From Candidatus Woesearchaeota archaeon (lineage in GTDB: Archaea > Nanobdellota > Nanobdellia > Woesearchaeales > UBA11716), in the NCBI GenBank assembly GCA_013329175.1, contig DUKR01000111.1, positions 19,890 to 29,229 on the forward strand: a DNA stretch of 9,340 nt. Direction: 5' to 3'. Below are positions 1 through 6,630 of this stretch, in pieces (position 1 is the first letter of the stretch; every line of letters starts with the position of its first letter). Made by a program: the position numbers and the translations under genes. The notes beneath the pieces were generated by a model, which searched no databases, was not told where the DNA came from, and worked only from the letters and a program-made list of their open reading frames with translations.

Positions 1-183
1 CTTTCTTCATTTTTCTTTTCCCCGTCGGAATGTGCAATGAGTGGATTGCCTGAAATGAAAAGAAGGAAGTTACGCATTGATTATGGAAACGAGGAGAGGA
101 GTGCTCATGCCTTTTTTTCATAATGAGCTTTTGGGAATGCCCCTTTCCCACGAGCCTGTATGCGTTATATCCCTCAAAGCTTG
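1..183. repeat. Intergenic repeated element, copy 1
   Basis: This segment aligns end to end and almost without gaps with 3614-3796; both are 183 bases long. Both copies begin with a pyrimidine tract, diverge through about 40 bases, then become similar again from GAAGTT (66 here). The last 85 bases are the most alike: GAGGAGTGCT, then TGCC plus a T run, CATAATGA, a GGGAATGCCCC block, CCACGAGCCTG, and TTATATCCCTC ending in AAGCTTG. Neither strand keeps a reading frame between copies, since the T run differs by one base and the frames behind it do not match, so it does not look coding. It could be a regulatory or terminator module, a small RNA gene or a decayed mobile repeat. The element may continue to the left of the window. 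Confidence 0.75.
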
Positions 184-426
184 CCTGCCCCGACTATTAA
201 TGCGGTATCTCCAACAAGTTTAGTAACGTTTCTCTATCAAATATCTTTCTATGAGGTAATAGGTTTTTGTTTTCTGTGGCTCAAATCTATTGTTCTTGGA
301 TGGTCTTTCGCTCACGAGGGAAATTCTCAGAGGGAGCTTACTACATACGAGGCAGGCAACCTTCAACAAACTGAAGCAGTGCATAAAATCACCACATTTT
401 TAAACTTCCTGCATGGAAAATAAGCA
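184..426. other. AT-rich leader upstream of the DUF368 gene
   Basis: No gene is supported here. An open frame of 87 codons runs through the stretch from 160 to 423, but it begins inside the repeat and copy 2 does not preserve it. It also has no ribosome binding site and resembles no family I recognise. The only functional signal I see is the TATA-like box just before the DUF368 start. Confidence 0.4.
397..405 (+). promoter_or_regulatory. TATA-like box for the DUF368 gene
   Basis: TTTTTAAAC is centred about 26 bases before the ATG at 427, the usual archaeal TATA-to-start-site distance. This predicts transcription starting at or next to the start codon, that is, a leaderless mRNA. No Shine-Dalgarno motif lies between the box and the ATG, which agrees. 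The B-recognition element upstream is not clear. Confidence 0.5.
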
Positions 427-1332
427 ATGAGCCCATCACAATTCCTCATACTCTACCTCAAAGGCGTCTTCATGGGCATCTGCGACGTCATCCCGGGCAT
501 CTCAGGAGGAACCATTGCCTTCATCACCGGCATTTATTTCCAGCTCATAAGCTCCATTAATGCCTTCCCAAAGCTCGTCCCAAAGAAGTTCAACTGGCTG
601 AGAAAAAGAAACAAAGAATCATGGAACGAGTTATTGAGGGGGATAAAAGACCTCAACCTTCCCTTCCTCATCACTCTTTTTGCAGGCATCGGAACGGCAA
701 TCCTGCTTGGCTCAAGGCTTATCAAATACCTGCTGGGCACCTACGAAGCCTACACCCTCACCTTCTTCATTGGCTTGATTCTCTCATCAACAGCAATAAT
801 CTACAGCCACATTGAAAACCACAAGCCTGCAAATAAGCTCTACGGCGCAATTGGTCTCCTGCTGGGAATCAGCCTTGCCATCCTCGTGCCCGCAGATATA
901 GCAATAACCCTCCCCTACATTTTTTTCGGAGGCTTCATCTCGATAGTCGCTATGTTTCTGCCTGGCATCTCAGGCTCCTTCATCCTTCTCATCATGGGGC
1001 TTTATGAGTCCCTCCTTGATGCCCTTCACAGCCCGTTTCAGAATATCCACATCATCATCGTCTTTGGCATTGGCGCAGTCCTTGGTGCGCTCACCATAGC
1101 AAAAATCATTGACTACATATTCCGAAAAGACAAGTGCAGGGCGCTTTACATCTTGGCGGGCCTTGTCATCGGCGCATTGATAATCCCCCTGCTGAAGGTG
1201 GCAGGCGCAGTAGAGGCATTCACCCCCTCAGTAGTTTCCCTTCTTGGGCTATTCCTCATCCTCGGCCTCATAGCTGGCTACATTCCTCAGATAGTTGCTG
1301 ATAAACAGAAAAATACTAGCAGAAAACATTAA
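427..1332 (+). CDS. DUF368 (PopT-like) polyprenyl-phosphate translocase family membrane protein
   Basis: A 301-residue polytopic membrane protein, about the usual length for DUF368. The family signature appears twice: DVIPGISGGT near residues 20-29 and LPGISGSF near 178-185, each followed by a hydrophobic stretch ending in GIY or GLY. This is the internal pseudo-repeat expected of the family. Several further hydrophobic segments follow (about 70-90, 105-125, 138-170, 205-225, 240-285), and the tail is short and charged. In bacteria, DUF368 proteins were shown to return undecaprenyl phosphate across the membrane; in an archaeon the substrate would presumably be dolichyl-type phosphate (inference). 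The ATG at 427 is chosen because a TATA-like box lies 26 bases upstream; Met16 (472) is an alternative but would cut into the first membrane segment. The last codons and the stop lie in the left arm and loop of a 16-bp hairpin. Confidence 0.9.
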   Translation: MSPSQFLILYLKGVFMGICDVIPGISGGTIAFITGIYFQLISSINAFPKLVPKKFNWLRKRNKESWNELLRGIKDLNLPFLITLFAGIGTAILLGSRLIKYLLGTYEAYTLTFFIGLILSSTAIIYSHIENHKPANKLYGAIGLLLGISLAILVPADIAITLPYIFFGGFISIVAMFLPGISGSFILLIMGLYESLLDALHSPFQNIHIIIVFGIGAVLGALTIAKIIDYIFRKDKCRALYILAGLVIGALIIPLLKVAGAVEAFTPSVVSLLGLFLILGLIAGYIPQIVADKQKNTSRKH

Positions 1333-1362
1333 TTATCGAACATTTGTGTTTTCTGCTAGTAT
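1313..1362 (+). terminator. Perfect 16-bp inverted repeat spanning the DUF368 stop codon
   Basis: ATACTAGCAGAAAACA (1313-1328) and its exact complement TGTTTTCTGCTAGTAT (1347-1362) would form a 16-bp stem with an 18-base loop that holds the TAA stop. A perfect stem this long is most unlikely by chance. No T run follows, so it is not a standard intrinsic terminator. It may be an RNA 3' end or stability structure, a protein binding site, or a relic of an insertion. The terminator label is the nearest fit, not a demonstrated role. Confidence 0.6.
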
Positions 1363-1364
1363 CC

Positions 1365-1404
1365 CAAAGTGCATATCTAAAAGTTTCGTTATTACTGCAC
1401 TTTG
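1365..1404 (+). promoter_or_regulatory. Second inverted repeat (9 bp), competes with the third
   Basis: CAAAGTGCA (1365-1373) pairs exactly with TGCACTTTG (1396-1404) across a 22-base loop. Bases 1396-1398 of the right arm are also needed by the hairpin at 1392-1418, so the two cannot form together. This is the geometry of an RNA switch or attenuator, but I recognise no known class. Confidence 0.45.
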
Positions 1405-1418
1405 CTATTAAGCAGTAA
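1392..1418 (+). promoter_or_regulatory. Third inverted repeat (7 bp), close to the likely PIN-ATPase promoter
   Basis: TTACTGC (1392-1398) pairs with GCAGTAA (1412-1418) across a 13-base loop. The stem grows by two pairs if one A is bulged. The right arm runs into GTAAATAAT (1415-1423), a weak TATA-like candidate for the downstream gene. It would place a start site near 1445, giving a short leader that contains the ribosome binding site. The repeat could thus be a DNA operator instead of an RNA hairpin. Confidence 0.4.
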
Positions 1419-1448
1419 ATAATGGCTCCTGCCTACTGAACCCCATGC

Positions 1449-1455
1449 GGTGATC
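1449..1455 (+). promoter_or_regulatory. Shine-Dalgarno site of the PIN-ATPase gene
   Basis: GGTGATC is an exact match to the 3' part of the archaeal consensus AGGAGGTGATC, complementary to the 16S tail. It ends five bases before the ATG at 1461, so that start is preferred over the in-frame ATG at 1482. Confidence 0.65.
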
Positions 1456-1460
1456 AAACA

Positions 1461-3335
1461 ATGCCAAACCATGAGAAATTAATGCCAGACCTCTCCATCC
1501 TGAGCGAAGGCATTCTCTCCGAAAAAATAAGCAAAAAAGAGCTTAACCCTGGCGAGATTGTCATCCACGAGGCAATTATTGCATTCCTGGAGCGCGAGGC
1601 AAACCAGAACAAGGCAATCGGCTTTTTGGGAATGGACGAGCTGAAGCGACTCCGGAGCATCAGGGGCATAACCCTCTCTTTCACGGGAAAGCGGCCCACC
1701 CAGTTTGAGCTTACGCATGCTGACGAGGGAGCAGTCAATGCACAAGTAAGAGAGCTTGCGCTTCAAAGCTCAGCGACGCTTATCACCTCGGACAAGGTAC
1801 AGGCGGGCATTGCAGAAGCCAAGGCAATGAATGTGCTCTACATCAAGCCAGGAGGCGTAAAGAAATCGCTGAAGCTGGAATCATTCTTTGACGAAACAAC
1901 CATGAGCGTCCATCTTAGGGAGAGTGTCGAGCCCTACGCAAAAAAAGGAGTTCCTGGAAGCTGGCAATTCATAGCGATACGAAAGCAAAAGCTGACCCAG
2001 GAAGAGATACAGGACATCTCACGTGAGATAATTGAGGCAGCAAAGCTGCGCAAAGACTCATTCATTGAGATTGAGCGGCCAGGTTCAACCATCGTCCAAT
2101 TGGCTAATTACCGCATCGTCATAACCAAGACTCCCTTCTCAGACGGCTGGGAAATCACTGCTGTTCGGCCGGTCAAGCGCCTCTCACTGGATGACTACCG
2201 CCTTTCAGAAAAGCTGCGGGAGCGCATAGCAACCCAGGCAGAAGGCATTCTTATAGCTGGAGCGCCGGGCATGGGAAAAAGCACCTTTGCACAGGGGTTG
2301 GCTGAGTTCTACGCTCAGCAAGGCAAGGTCATAAAGACCGTAGAAGCGCCAAGAGACCTCATCCTTCCTGATAACATCACCCAGTATGCCATATCCCACG
2401 GTGATGCTGAGGAGATCCATGACATCCTCCTCCTCTCAAGGCCTGACTACACCTTCTTTGATGAGATGCGCAACACTGAAGACTTTAGATTATTCACTGA
2501 CCTGAGGCTAGCAGGCGTTGGCATGATAGGCGTCGTCCACGCCACAAGGCCTGTTGACGCCATCCAGAGGTTCATGGGCAGAATTGAGATGGGCATCATC
2601 CCCCAGGTGATTGATACCGTGCTTTTCATAGAGAAGGGCATGGTTGGAAAAGTCCTCTCTCTCAACATCACCGTCAAGGTTCCCTCAGGCATGACTGAAG
2701 AAGACCTTGCAAGGCCCGTTGTGGAAATCCATGATTTTGAGACAGGCAGCCTGGAATACGAGATATACACCTTTGGTGAGCAGACCATGGTGATACCCGT
2801 TTCGGGGCTTCGGGGCAAAGGCATGTCAGGTGTAGCAAAGCTCGCATCAAGGGCGATAGGGGAGGAATTCGCCAAATTCTCCCCTGACCTAAAGGTAGAG
2901 ATGAAGTCAGAGCACAAGGCAGTAGTCTACCTTCCTGAAAAGCTCATGGCAAGGGTCATCGGAAAAGAGGGCAGGCGCATAGCAGAGATAGAGAAGAAGC
3001 TTGGCGTAGGCATTGACCTTCGGCCGCTGAACGATGCGCCAGCCTCGCTTCAGGAAGAAGCAGGTCAAAGCACGTCGCAGAAGGCAGCACTGCCAGGCCT
3101 TTCAGCCAAAAAAAAATTGCCCTACGAGTTCAGGGCAAAGGGCAACCACCTTATCTTTGACATCGGTGCGAAGAACAAGAGCAGGGACGTTGACATCGTA
3201 TCTGGCGGCGAGCTCATCGTCACCGTCAAGGCAGGGGCAGCAGGCATGGTCAAGATTAAGAGAAGGAATGGCATCGGCGCTGCAATAGAGCAGGCAAGGC
3301 AGGAAGGCAAGGAGATTTGGCTGTTTGCTGATTAG
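1461..3335 (+). CDS. PIN domain-ATPase-KH protein (archaeal COG1855 type)
   Basis: A 624-residue protein with a composite architecture typical of archaea. Residues about 5-130 form a PIN nuclease domain with candidate metal ligands D10, E37, D88 and D111 (in ITSD). Residues about 240-400 are a PilT/VirB11-like ATPase with Walker A GAPGMGKST (267-275), Walker B TFFDE (331-335) and a conserved VVHATRP box (358-364). A type-I-like KH motif VIGKEGRRIAEIE lies at 499-511, with its GxxG loop at 501-504. A variable Q/S/A-rich linker (about 525-550) leads to a C-terminal beta-rich part (552-624). All catalytic positions look intact, which suggests an ATP-driven RNA-binding nuclease. The biological role of the family is, to my knowledge, unassigned, and I see no antitoxin-like partner beside it. 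The start is fixed by a GGTGATC site. Confidence 0.92.
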   Translation: MPNHEKLMPDLSILSEGILSEKISKKELNPGEIVIHEAIIAFLEREANQNKAIGFLGMDELKRLRSIRGITLSFTGKRPTQFELTHADEGAVNAQVRELALQSSATLITSDKVQAGIAEAKAMNVLYIKPGGVKKSLKLESFFDETTMSVHLRESVEPYAKKGVPGSWQFIAIRKQKLTQEEIQDISREIIEAAKLRKDSFIEIERPGSTIVQLANYRIVITKTPFSDGWEITAVRPVKRLSLDDYRLSEKLRERIATQAEGILIAGAPGMGKSTFAQGLAEFYAQQGKVIKTVEAPRDLILPDNITQYAISHGDAEEIHDILLLSRPDYTFFDEMRNTEDFRLFTDLRLAGVGMIGVVHATRPVDAIQRFMGRIEMGIIPQVIDTVLFIEKGMVGKVLSLNITVKVPSGMTEEDLARPVVEIHDFETGSLEYEIYTFGEQTMVIPVSGLRGKGMSGVAKLASRAIGEEFAKFSPDLKVEMKSEHKAVVYLPEKLMARVIGKEGRRIAEIEKKLGVGIDLRPLNDAPASLQEEAGQSTSQKAALPGLSAKKKLPYEFRAKGNHLIFDIGAKNKSRDVDIVSGGELIVTVKAGAAGMVKIKRRNGIGAAIEQARQEGKEIWLFAD

Positions 3336-3613
3336 CTGCACGCACCAGTAACACTTCACCATCATGAAGCCTCTGCATCATTCCCGAAAAAAGGCATTAC
3401 CTAATGCTGTTCTTGCCTCATGGCGCTTTGGCTTTGTTCCTCCTTTTGCCTGCGGTGAAATTGCTCATGGAAATTCCGCCGTGCATTACCCCTCGCACTC
3501 CCCCTTCATACTCACCGGTGCAGCGCTCTAATACTAAGGTGATGGCTGCAACAAATGCACTGTAGCAAGCGCAGCCCGAGCCTTTTTTGCTTTCGCTTTT
3601 TTTCTTCACTTTT
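3336..3613. other. Gene-poor stretch downstream of the PIN-ATPase gene
   Basis: No convincing gene is seen. A 55-codon plus-strand frame (3364-3531) and a 63-codon minus-strand frame with a GTG start (3418-3609) are open, but neither has a ribosome binding site or recognisable motifs. Positions 3376-3396 match the core of the repeated element in inverted orientation: CATCATT, two or three differing bases, then GAAAAAAGGCA (compare 3721-3740). The stretch ends in a T-rich tract that leads into repeat copy 2. Confidence 0.4.
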
Positions 3614-3636
3614 CTTTCTTTATTTTTCTTTCCCCC
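3583..3636 (+). terminator. T-rich pyrimidine tract, likely archaeal terminator region
   Basis: About 54 bases are nearly all pyrimidine on the plus strand, with runs of six, seven and five T and a final run of C. Archaeal RNA polymerase terminates at T-rich non-template tracts without needing a hairpin, so plus-strand transcripts from the PIN-ATPase side could end here, before gatD. The tract overlaps the first 23 bases of repeat copy 2, and copy 1 also begins in such a tract. Confidence 0.45.
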
Positions 3637-3796
3637 CTCGAAATTTCAAAGTGCACTGTGCTCTGCAATACACCTGATGAAGTTGCACATTGGCTGTGGA
3701 AGCGATGGGAGGAGTGCTATTGCCTTTTTTCATAATGATGTTTTGGGGAATGCCCCTTTTCCACGAGCCTGCCTGCTTTATATCCCTCTAAGCTTG
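3614..3796. repeat. Intergenic repeated element, copy 2
   Basis: Partner of the copy at 1-183, with the same length and order. It ends 55 bases before the gatD start codon. Differences from copy 1 are scattered and many are transitions; the block from GAGGAGTGCT to AAGCTTG is the best kept. TTTATATCC (3777-3785) looks TATA-like on the plus strand, but the box at 3818-3827 is better placed for gatD. The reverse complement of the same block reads GGGATATAAAG, so a minus-strand promoter is also possible. A minus-strand frame of 37 codons starts at the shared ATGAAAAAA, but it has no counterpart in copy 1. Confidence 0.75.
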
Positions 3797-3817
3797 TGGA
3801 GTAGTACACGCACCATA

Positions 3818-3827
3818 ATATTTAATA
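3818..3827 (+). promoter_or_regulatory. TATA-like box for gatD
   Basis: ATATTTAATA is centred about 30 bases before the gatD ATG at 3852. No Shine-Dalgarno motif is present in the gap. The spacing predicts a leaderless or nearly leaderless mRNA that begins the gatD-gatE-elp3 operon. Confidence 0.5.
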
Positions 3828-3851
3828 ACCTGCCTGAAAGGCGGCTACCTC

Positions 3852-5144
3852 ATGGCTGAGCCAAAACATGGAGATTCTGTGAAGGTTGTTACAAGAGATA
3901 AGGAATATTTTGGCATCCTGATGCCAAGGCCAGCGATGCTTGGATCAGAGCATGCCATCCTGAAACTTGATTCAGGGTACAATATCGGGATTTCCAATAA
4001 AAAGATTAAGGAGATTGTGCTCATCAAAGCCAGTGAGCCGAGAGTCAGGAAGAAAGTGCCGCTCAAAAAATACCCAAAACTTCCTACGGTTCTCATCCTG
4101 TCAACAGGAGGCACCATTTCGTCAAAGATTGACTATCGCTCGGGCGGTGTCTCTGCTGATTACTCTGCTGAGGACTTTGTTGAGATGCTTCCTGAGCTGA
4201 AAGCCATTGCTAATGTCAGGGCAAGCAAGCCTCTTTCCATCATGAGCGAGGATGCTTCGCCTTCCGACTGGTCGCTTATCGCTGGGGAAATAGCAAAAGA
4301 GATTGATACCGTTGATGGCATTGTTGTAACACATGGAACAGACACCCTGCATTATTCCACTGCTGCCGCAAGCTTTGCCCTGCAGAACCTAGGAAAGCCT
4401 GTCATCTTTACGGCATCGCAGAGGAGCATTGACAGGGGCTCAAGCGACGCGTTCATGAACCTTTTATGCGCGGTAAGGGCTGCCGCGGTGTTTGATTTTG
4501 GTGGAGTTGCCACCTGCCTGCACGCTACAAGCAGTGATGATTACTGCCTGCTGATTCGTGGAACGAAAGTTCGCAAGATGCACACGTCGCGCAGGGATGC
4601 CTTTCGGCCCATCAACGAAAAGGCATTGGCAAAAGTACTTGCCGACGGAAACATTGAAGTCATTAACCCCCACTATCATAAAAGGCATGATGGGGCAATC
4701 ACGCTGAAGAATTCCTTTGAGAAGAAAGTAGCGCTTGTCCTGGTCCATCCAGGGATGGATCCAGGAGTGATTGATTACTACCTTGAGAAGGGATGTAAGG
4801 GCATTGTGCTTAGCGCGACTGGTCTGGGGCATCTTCCTGTGAACAACAGGAAGCATTCGTTGCTGCCTCAACTGAAAAAAGCAAGCAAGAAAGGCATCCC
4901 CGTCATCATCACCTCGCAGTGCCTGTACGGCGCAGTGCATCCCTTTGTGTATACCAACCTTCGCAGGGTGTCAATGGAGGGCGGCGGCATCTTTGCTGAG
5001 GATATGCTCCCAGAAGTTGCATTTGTCAAGCTGGCATGGGTATTGGGCCAGGCAACTGATTATGAAACGGTGAAGCGGATGATGCTTGAGAGCGTAGCAG
5101 GCGAAATCAACCTGCGGCACCTTGATGATGAGTTTTTGACTTAA
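3852..5144 (+). CDS. gatD: Glu-tRNA(Gln) amidotransferase subunit D
   Basis: A 430-residue protein of normal GatD length. It is the L-asparaginase-like subunit that hydrolyses glutamine and passes ammonia to GatE, which converts Glu-tRNA(Gln) to Gln-tRNA(Gln) in the cytoplasm. Residues 1-60 form the small N-terminal domain that sets GatD apart from plain asparaginases. The asparaginase core follows. The first catalytic threonine is in STGGTIS (T88), the Thr-Asp pair is in HGTDT (T163, D164), and the catalytic lysine is probably K242 in RKMHTSRRDAF, assigned by motif. All expected active-site residues are therefore present. It is the first gene of the operon: gatE starts 16 bases after its stop, and a second in-frame TAA follows immediately. 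Transcription probably starts at the box near 3822 and gives a leaderless message. Confidence 0.96.
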   Translation: MAEPKHGDSVKVVTRDKEYFGILMPRPAMLGSEHAILKLDSGYNIGISNKKIKEIVLIKASEPRVRKKVPLKKYPKLPTVLILSTGGTISSKIDYRSGGVSADYSAEDFVEMLPELKAIANVRASKPLSIMSEDASPSDWSLIAGEIAKEIDTVDGIVVTHGTDTLHYSTAAASFALQNLGKPVIFTASQRSIDRGSSDAFMNLLCAVRAAAVFDFGGVATCLHATSSDDYCLLIRGTKVRKMHTSRRDAFRPINEKALAKVLADGNIEVINPHYHKRHDGAITLKNSFEKKVALVLVHPGMDPGVIDYYLEKGCKGIVLSATGLGHLPVNNRKHSLLPQLKKASKKGIPVIITSQCLYGAVHPFVYTNLRRVSMEGGGIFAEDMLPEVAFVKLAWVLGQATDYETVKRMMLESVAGEINLRHLDDEFLT

Positions 5145-5160
5145 TAAGAGCTGATAAAGC

Positions 5161-6582
5161 ATGATGGATTATCGGAAACTTGGTTTCAGGTGTGGCCTTG
5201 AATGCCACCAGCAGCTGGAAGGCAAGAAGCTTTTTGCAGAGTCGCCTACGCTGAATTCGGGAGCCGAGCCAACGCTCTCTGTCCAGAGGAGGCTACGCCC
5301 TGTCGTTGGTGAGACTGGCGAGATTGATGCTGCAGCGGCAGCAGAGGCAGTAAAGAACAGGTCGTTCACCTACAAAGGAGATAGCGCTGACGTTGACCTT
5401 GTGGATTTGGATGAGCAGCCTCCGCGTTTCCTGAACCATGAGGCATTGAAGACTGCGCTGCAGGTGGCAAAGCTGCTGCACATGGAGATAGTTGATGAAA
5501 TACAGGTGATGCGAAAGGCTGTTGTTGATGGCTCAAATGTTTCAGGATTCCAAAGGACAGCGCTTGTTGCAATGGACGGCTTCATGGAGACTTCACAAGG
5601 GAAAGTAGCCATCCCTACGCTGTGCCTTGAGGAGGAAGCAGCGCAGAAGGCAGAGTCGTCTGATTCATCAGTCACCTATAGGCTTGATCGCTTAGGGATC
5701 CCCCTGCTTGAGATAGCAACGGCGCCTGAGCTTGTTGACCCTGAGCACGCAAAAGAGGCAGCTGAGCACATAGGGATGGTGTTGCGCTCAACGGGCAGGG
5801 TGAAGCGCGGCATCGGCACCATCAGGCAGGACGTGAACGTATCCATCAGGGGTGGCGCAAGGACTGAGATTAAGGGATTCCAGGAGTTGCGCTCCATTCC
5901 TAAAGTTATTGCGTTTGAGATAGAGCGGCAGCTTTCTGCTATCAAAAAAGGAGAGAAGATTGAGCCCTCTGTCCGAAAGGCAGAGCCAGACATGACTACT
6001 TCATTTTTGCGCCCGATGCCAGGCGCTGCGCGACTCTATCCTGAGACTGACCATCCGCCAGTTGCTGTAACATGGGAAATGCTAGCTTCTCTAGGGAAGG
6101 TTGAGCTTTTGAGCGAGAAGGTGCTGAGGCTTGAGAGTGAATACGGGCTTTCACCGCAGCTAGCTAAAGAGGTTCTTGAAATTCCTGCATTCGCCTGGTA
6201 TGTAAAGAGGTTTTCAAGGGTTGAGCCGCCTTTTATTGCTGCTGTCCTTATCGAGATTCCCAAAGAGATGAAATCCCGCCTGAAGCTGGACGCCTCTAAG
6301 CTGCGCGATGAGCATTTTGAGGAAGTCCTTTCGTACCTTGATGCAGGAAAAATTCAGAAGGGTGCAGTCATAGAGCTGCTGTCTGATGCAGCATTGGGAA
6401 ATAATATGGATATTTCTAGATATGCAGCTGCCTCAAGTGAAATGCTGGAGAAAGAGATTGATGCAGCCATCGCTTCACAGCCTGGCCTGACTATCGGAGC
6501 CTATATGGGAATAATCATGGGCAAGTTCAAGGGAAAGGCTGAAGGGAAGGTGGTGATGGAGATGTTGAGAAAGAAGGTATAG
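5161..6582 (+). CDS. gatE: Glu-tRNA(Gln) amidotransferase subunit E, lacking the AspRS-like insertion domain
   Basis: The GatB/GatE-family subunit that phosphorylates Glu-tRNA(Gln) and then amidates it with ammonia from GatD. It has 473 residues, whereas archaeal GatE is usually about 600-630. The cradle domain is intact: GLECHQQLEGKKLF (12-25), DGSNVSGFQRT (123-133), YRLDRLGIPLLEI (173-185), GTIRQDVNVSIRGGAR (219-234). Normally the AspRS-like (GAD) insertion of about 130 residues follows the helix ending in ERQLSA (255-260). Here only some 20 residues separate it from SFLRPMPGAARLYPETD (281-297), so the insertion is cleanly absent with the frame kept. The helical domain (about 305-410) and YqeY-like tail (about 411-473, with MGKFKGKAEGKV) remain. 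The usual LFCxCP is LFAESP here. The start is ATG 5161 or 5164; GCTGAT at 5150-5155 acts as a weak ribosome binding site. Confidence 0.95.
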   Translation: MMDYRKLGFRCGLECHQQLEGKKLFAESPTLNSGAEPTLSVQRRLRPVVGETGEIDAAAAAEAVKNRSFTYKGDSADVDLVDLDEQPPRFLNHEALKTALQVAKLLHMEIVDEIQVMRKAVVDGSNVSGFQRTALVAMDGFMETSQGKVAIPTLCLEEEAAQKAESSDSSVTYRLDRLGIPLLEIATAPELVDPEHAKEAAEHIGMVLRSTGRVKRGIGTIRQDVNVSIRGGARTEIKGFQELRSIPKVIAFEIERQLSAIKKGEKIEPSVRKAEPDMTTSFLRPMPGAARLYPETDHPPVAVTWEMLASLGKVELLSEKVLRLESEYGLSPQLAKEVLEIPAFAWYVKRFSRVEPPFIAAVLIEIPKEMKSRLKLDASKLRDEHFEEVLSYLDAGKIQKGAVIELLSDAALGNNMDISRYAAASSEMLEKEIDAAIASQPGLTIGAYMGIIMGKFKGKAEGKVVMEMLRKKV

Positions 6583-6616
6583 CCATGGGCGGGTTGCAGG
6601 CATAACGTTTGAATGC

Positions 6617-6621
6617 AGGAG
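6617..6621 (+). promoter_or_regulatory. Shine-Dalgarno site selecting the elp3 start
   Basis: AGGAG lies nine bases before the ATG at 6631. In the register AGGAGGTGAT this is nearly the same spacing as the GGTGAT site of the PIN-ATPase gene. It lies inside the longer open frame that begins at ATG 6613, and that ATG has no such site before it, so 6631 is the likelier start. Confidence 0.5.
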
Positions 6622-6630
6622 TTATTGTAT

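Noticed and set aside
160..423. 87-codon plus-strand frame ending four bases before the DUF368 gene
   Set aside because: It starts inside the repeated element, copy 2 does not keep it, it has no ribosome binding site or known motif, and the DUF368 promoter lies within it.
3364..3531. 55-codon plus-strand frame after the PIN-ATPase gene
   Set aside because: No ribosome binding site and no family resemblance; the length is expected by chance in this composition.
3418..3609. 63-codon minus-strand frame with a GTG start
   Set aside because: Its lysine-rich start comes from the pyrimidine tract and no domain is recognisable; it has no convincing ribosome binding site.
3671..3720. Possible C/D box guide RNA (CTGATGA) in repeat copy 2
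   Set aside because: The C box lacks the leading purine, no D boxes are properly placed, and copy 1 lacks the motif.
3621..3734. 37-codon minus-strand frame starting at ATGAAAAAA inside repeat copy 2
   Set aside because: The same ATG in copy 1 opens a different frame because of a one-base difference in the A run, so the protein is not conserved.
6585..6605. Six-codon minigene between gatE and elp3
   Set aside because: Too short to judge and without its own ribosome binding site; probably chance.
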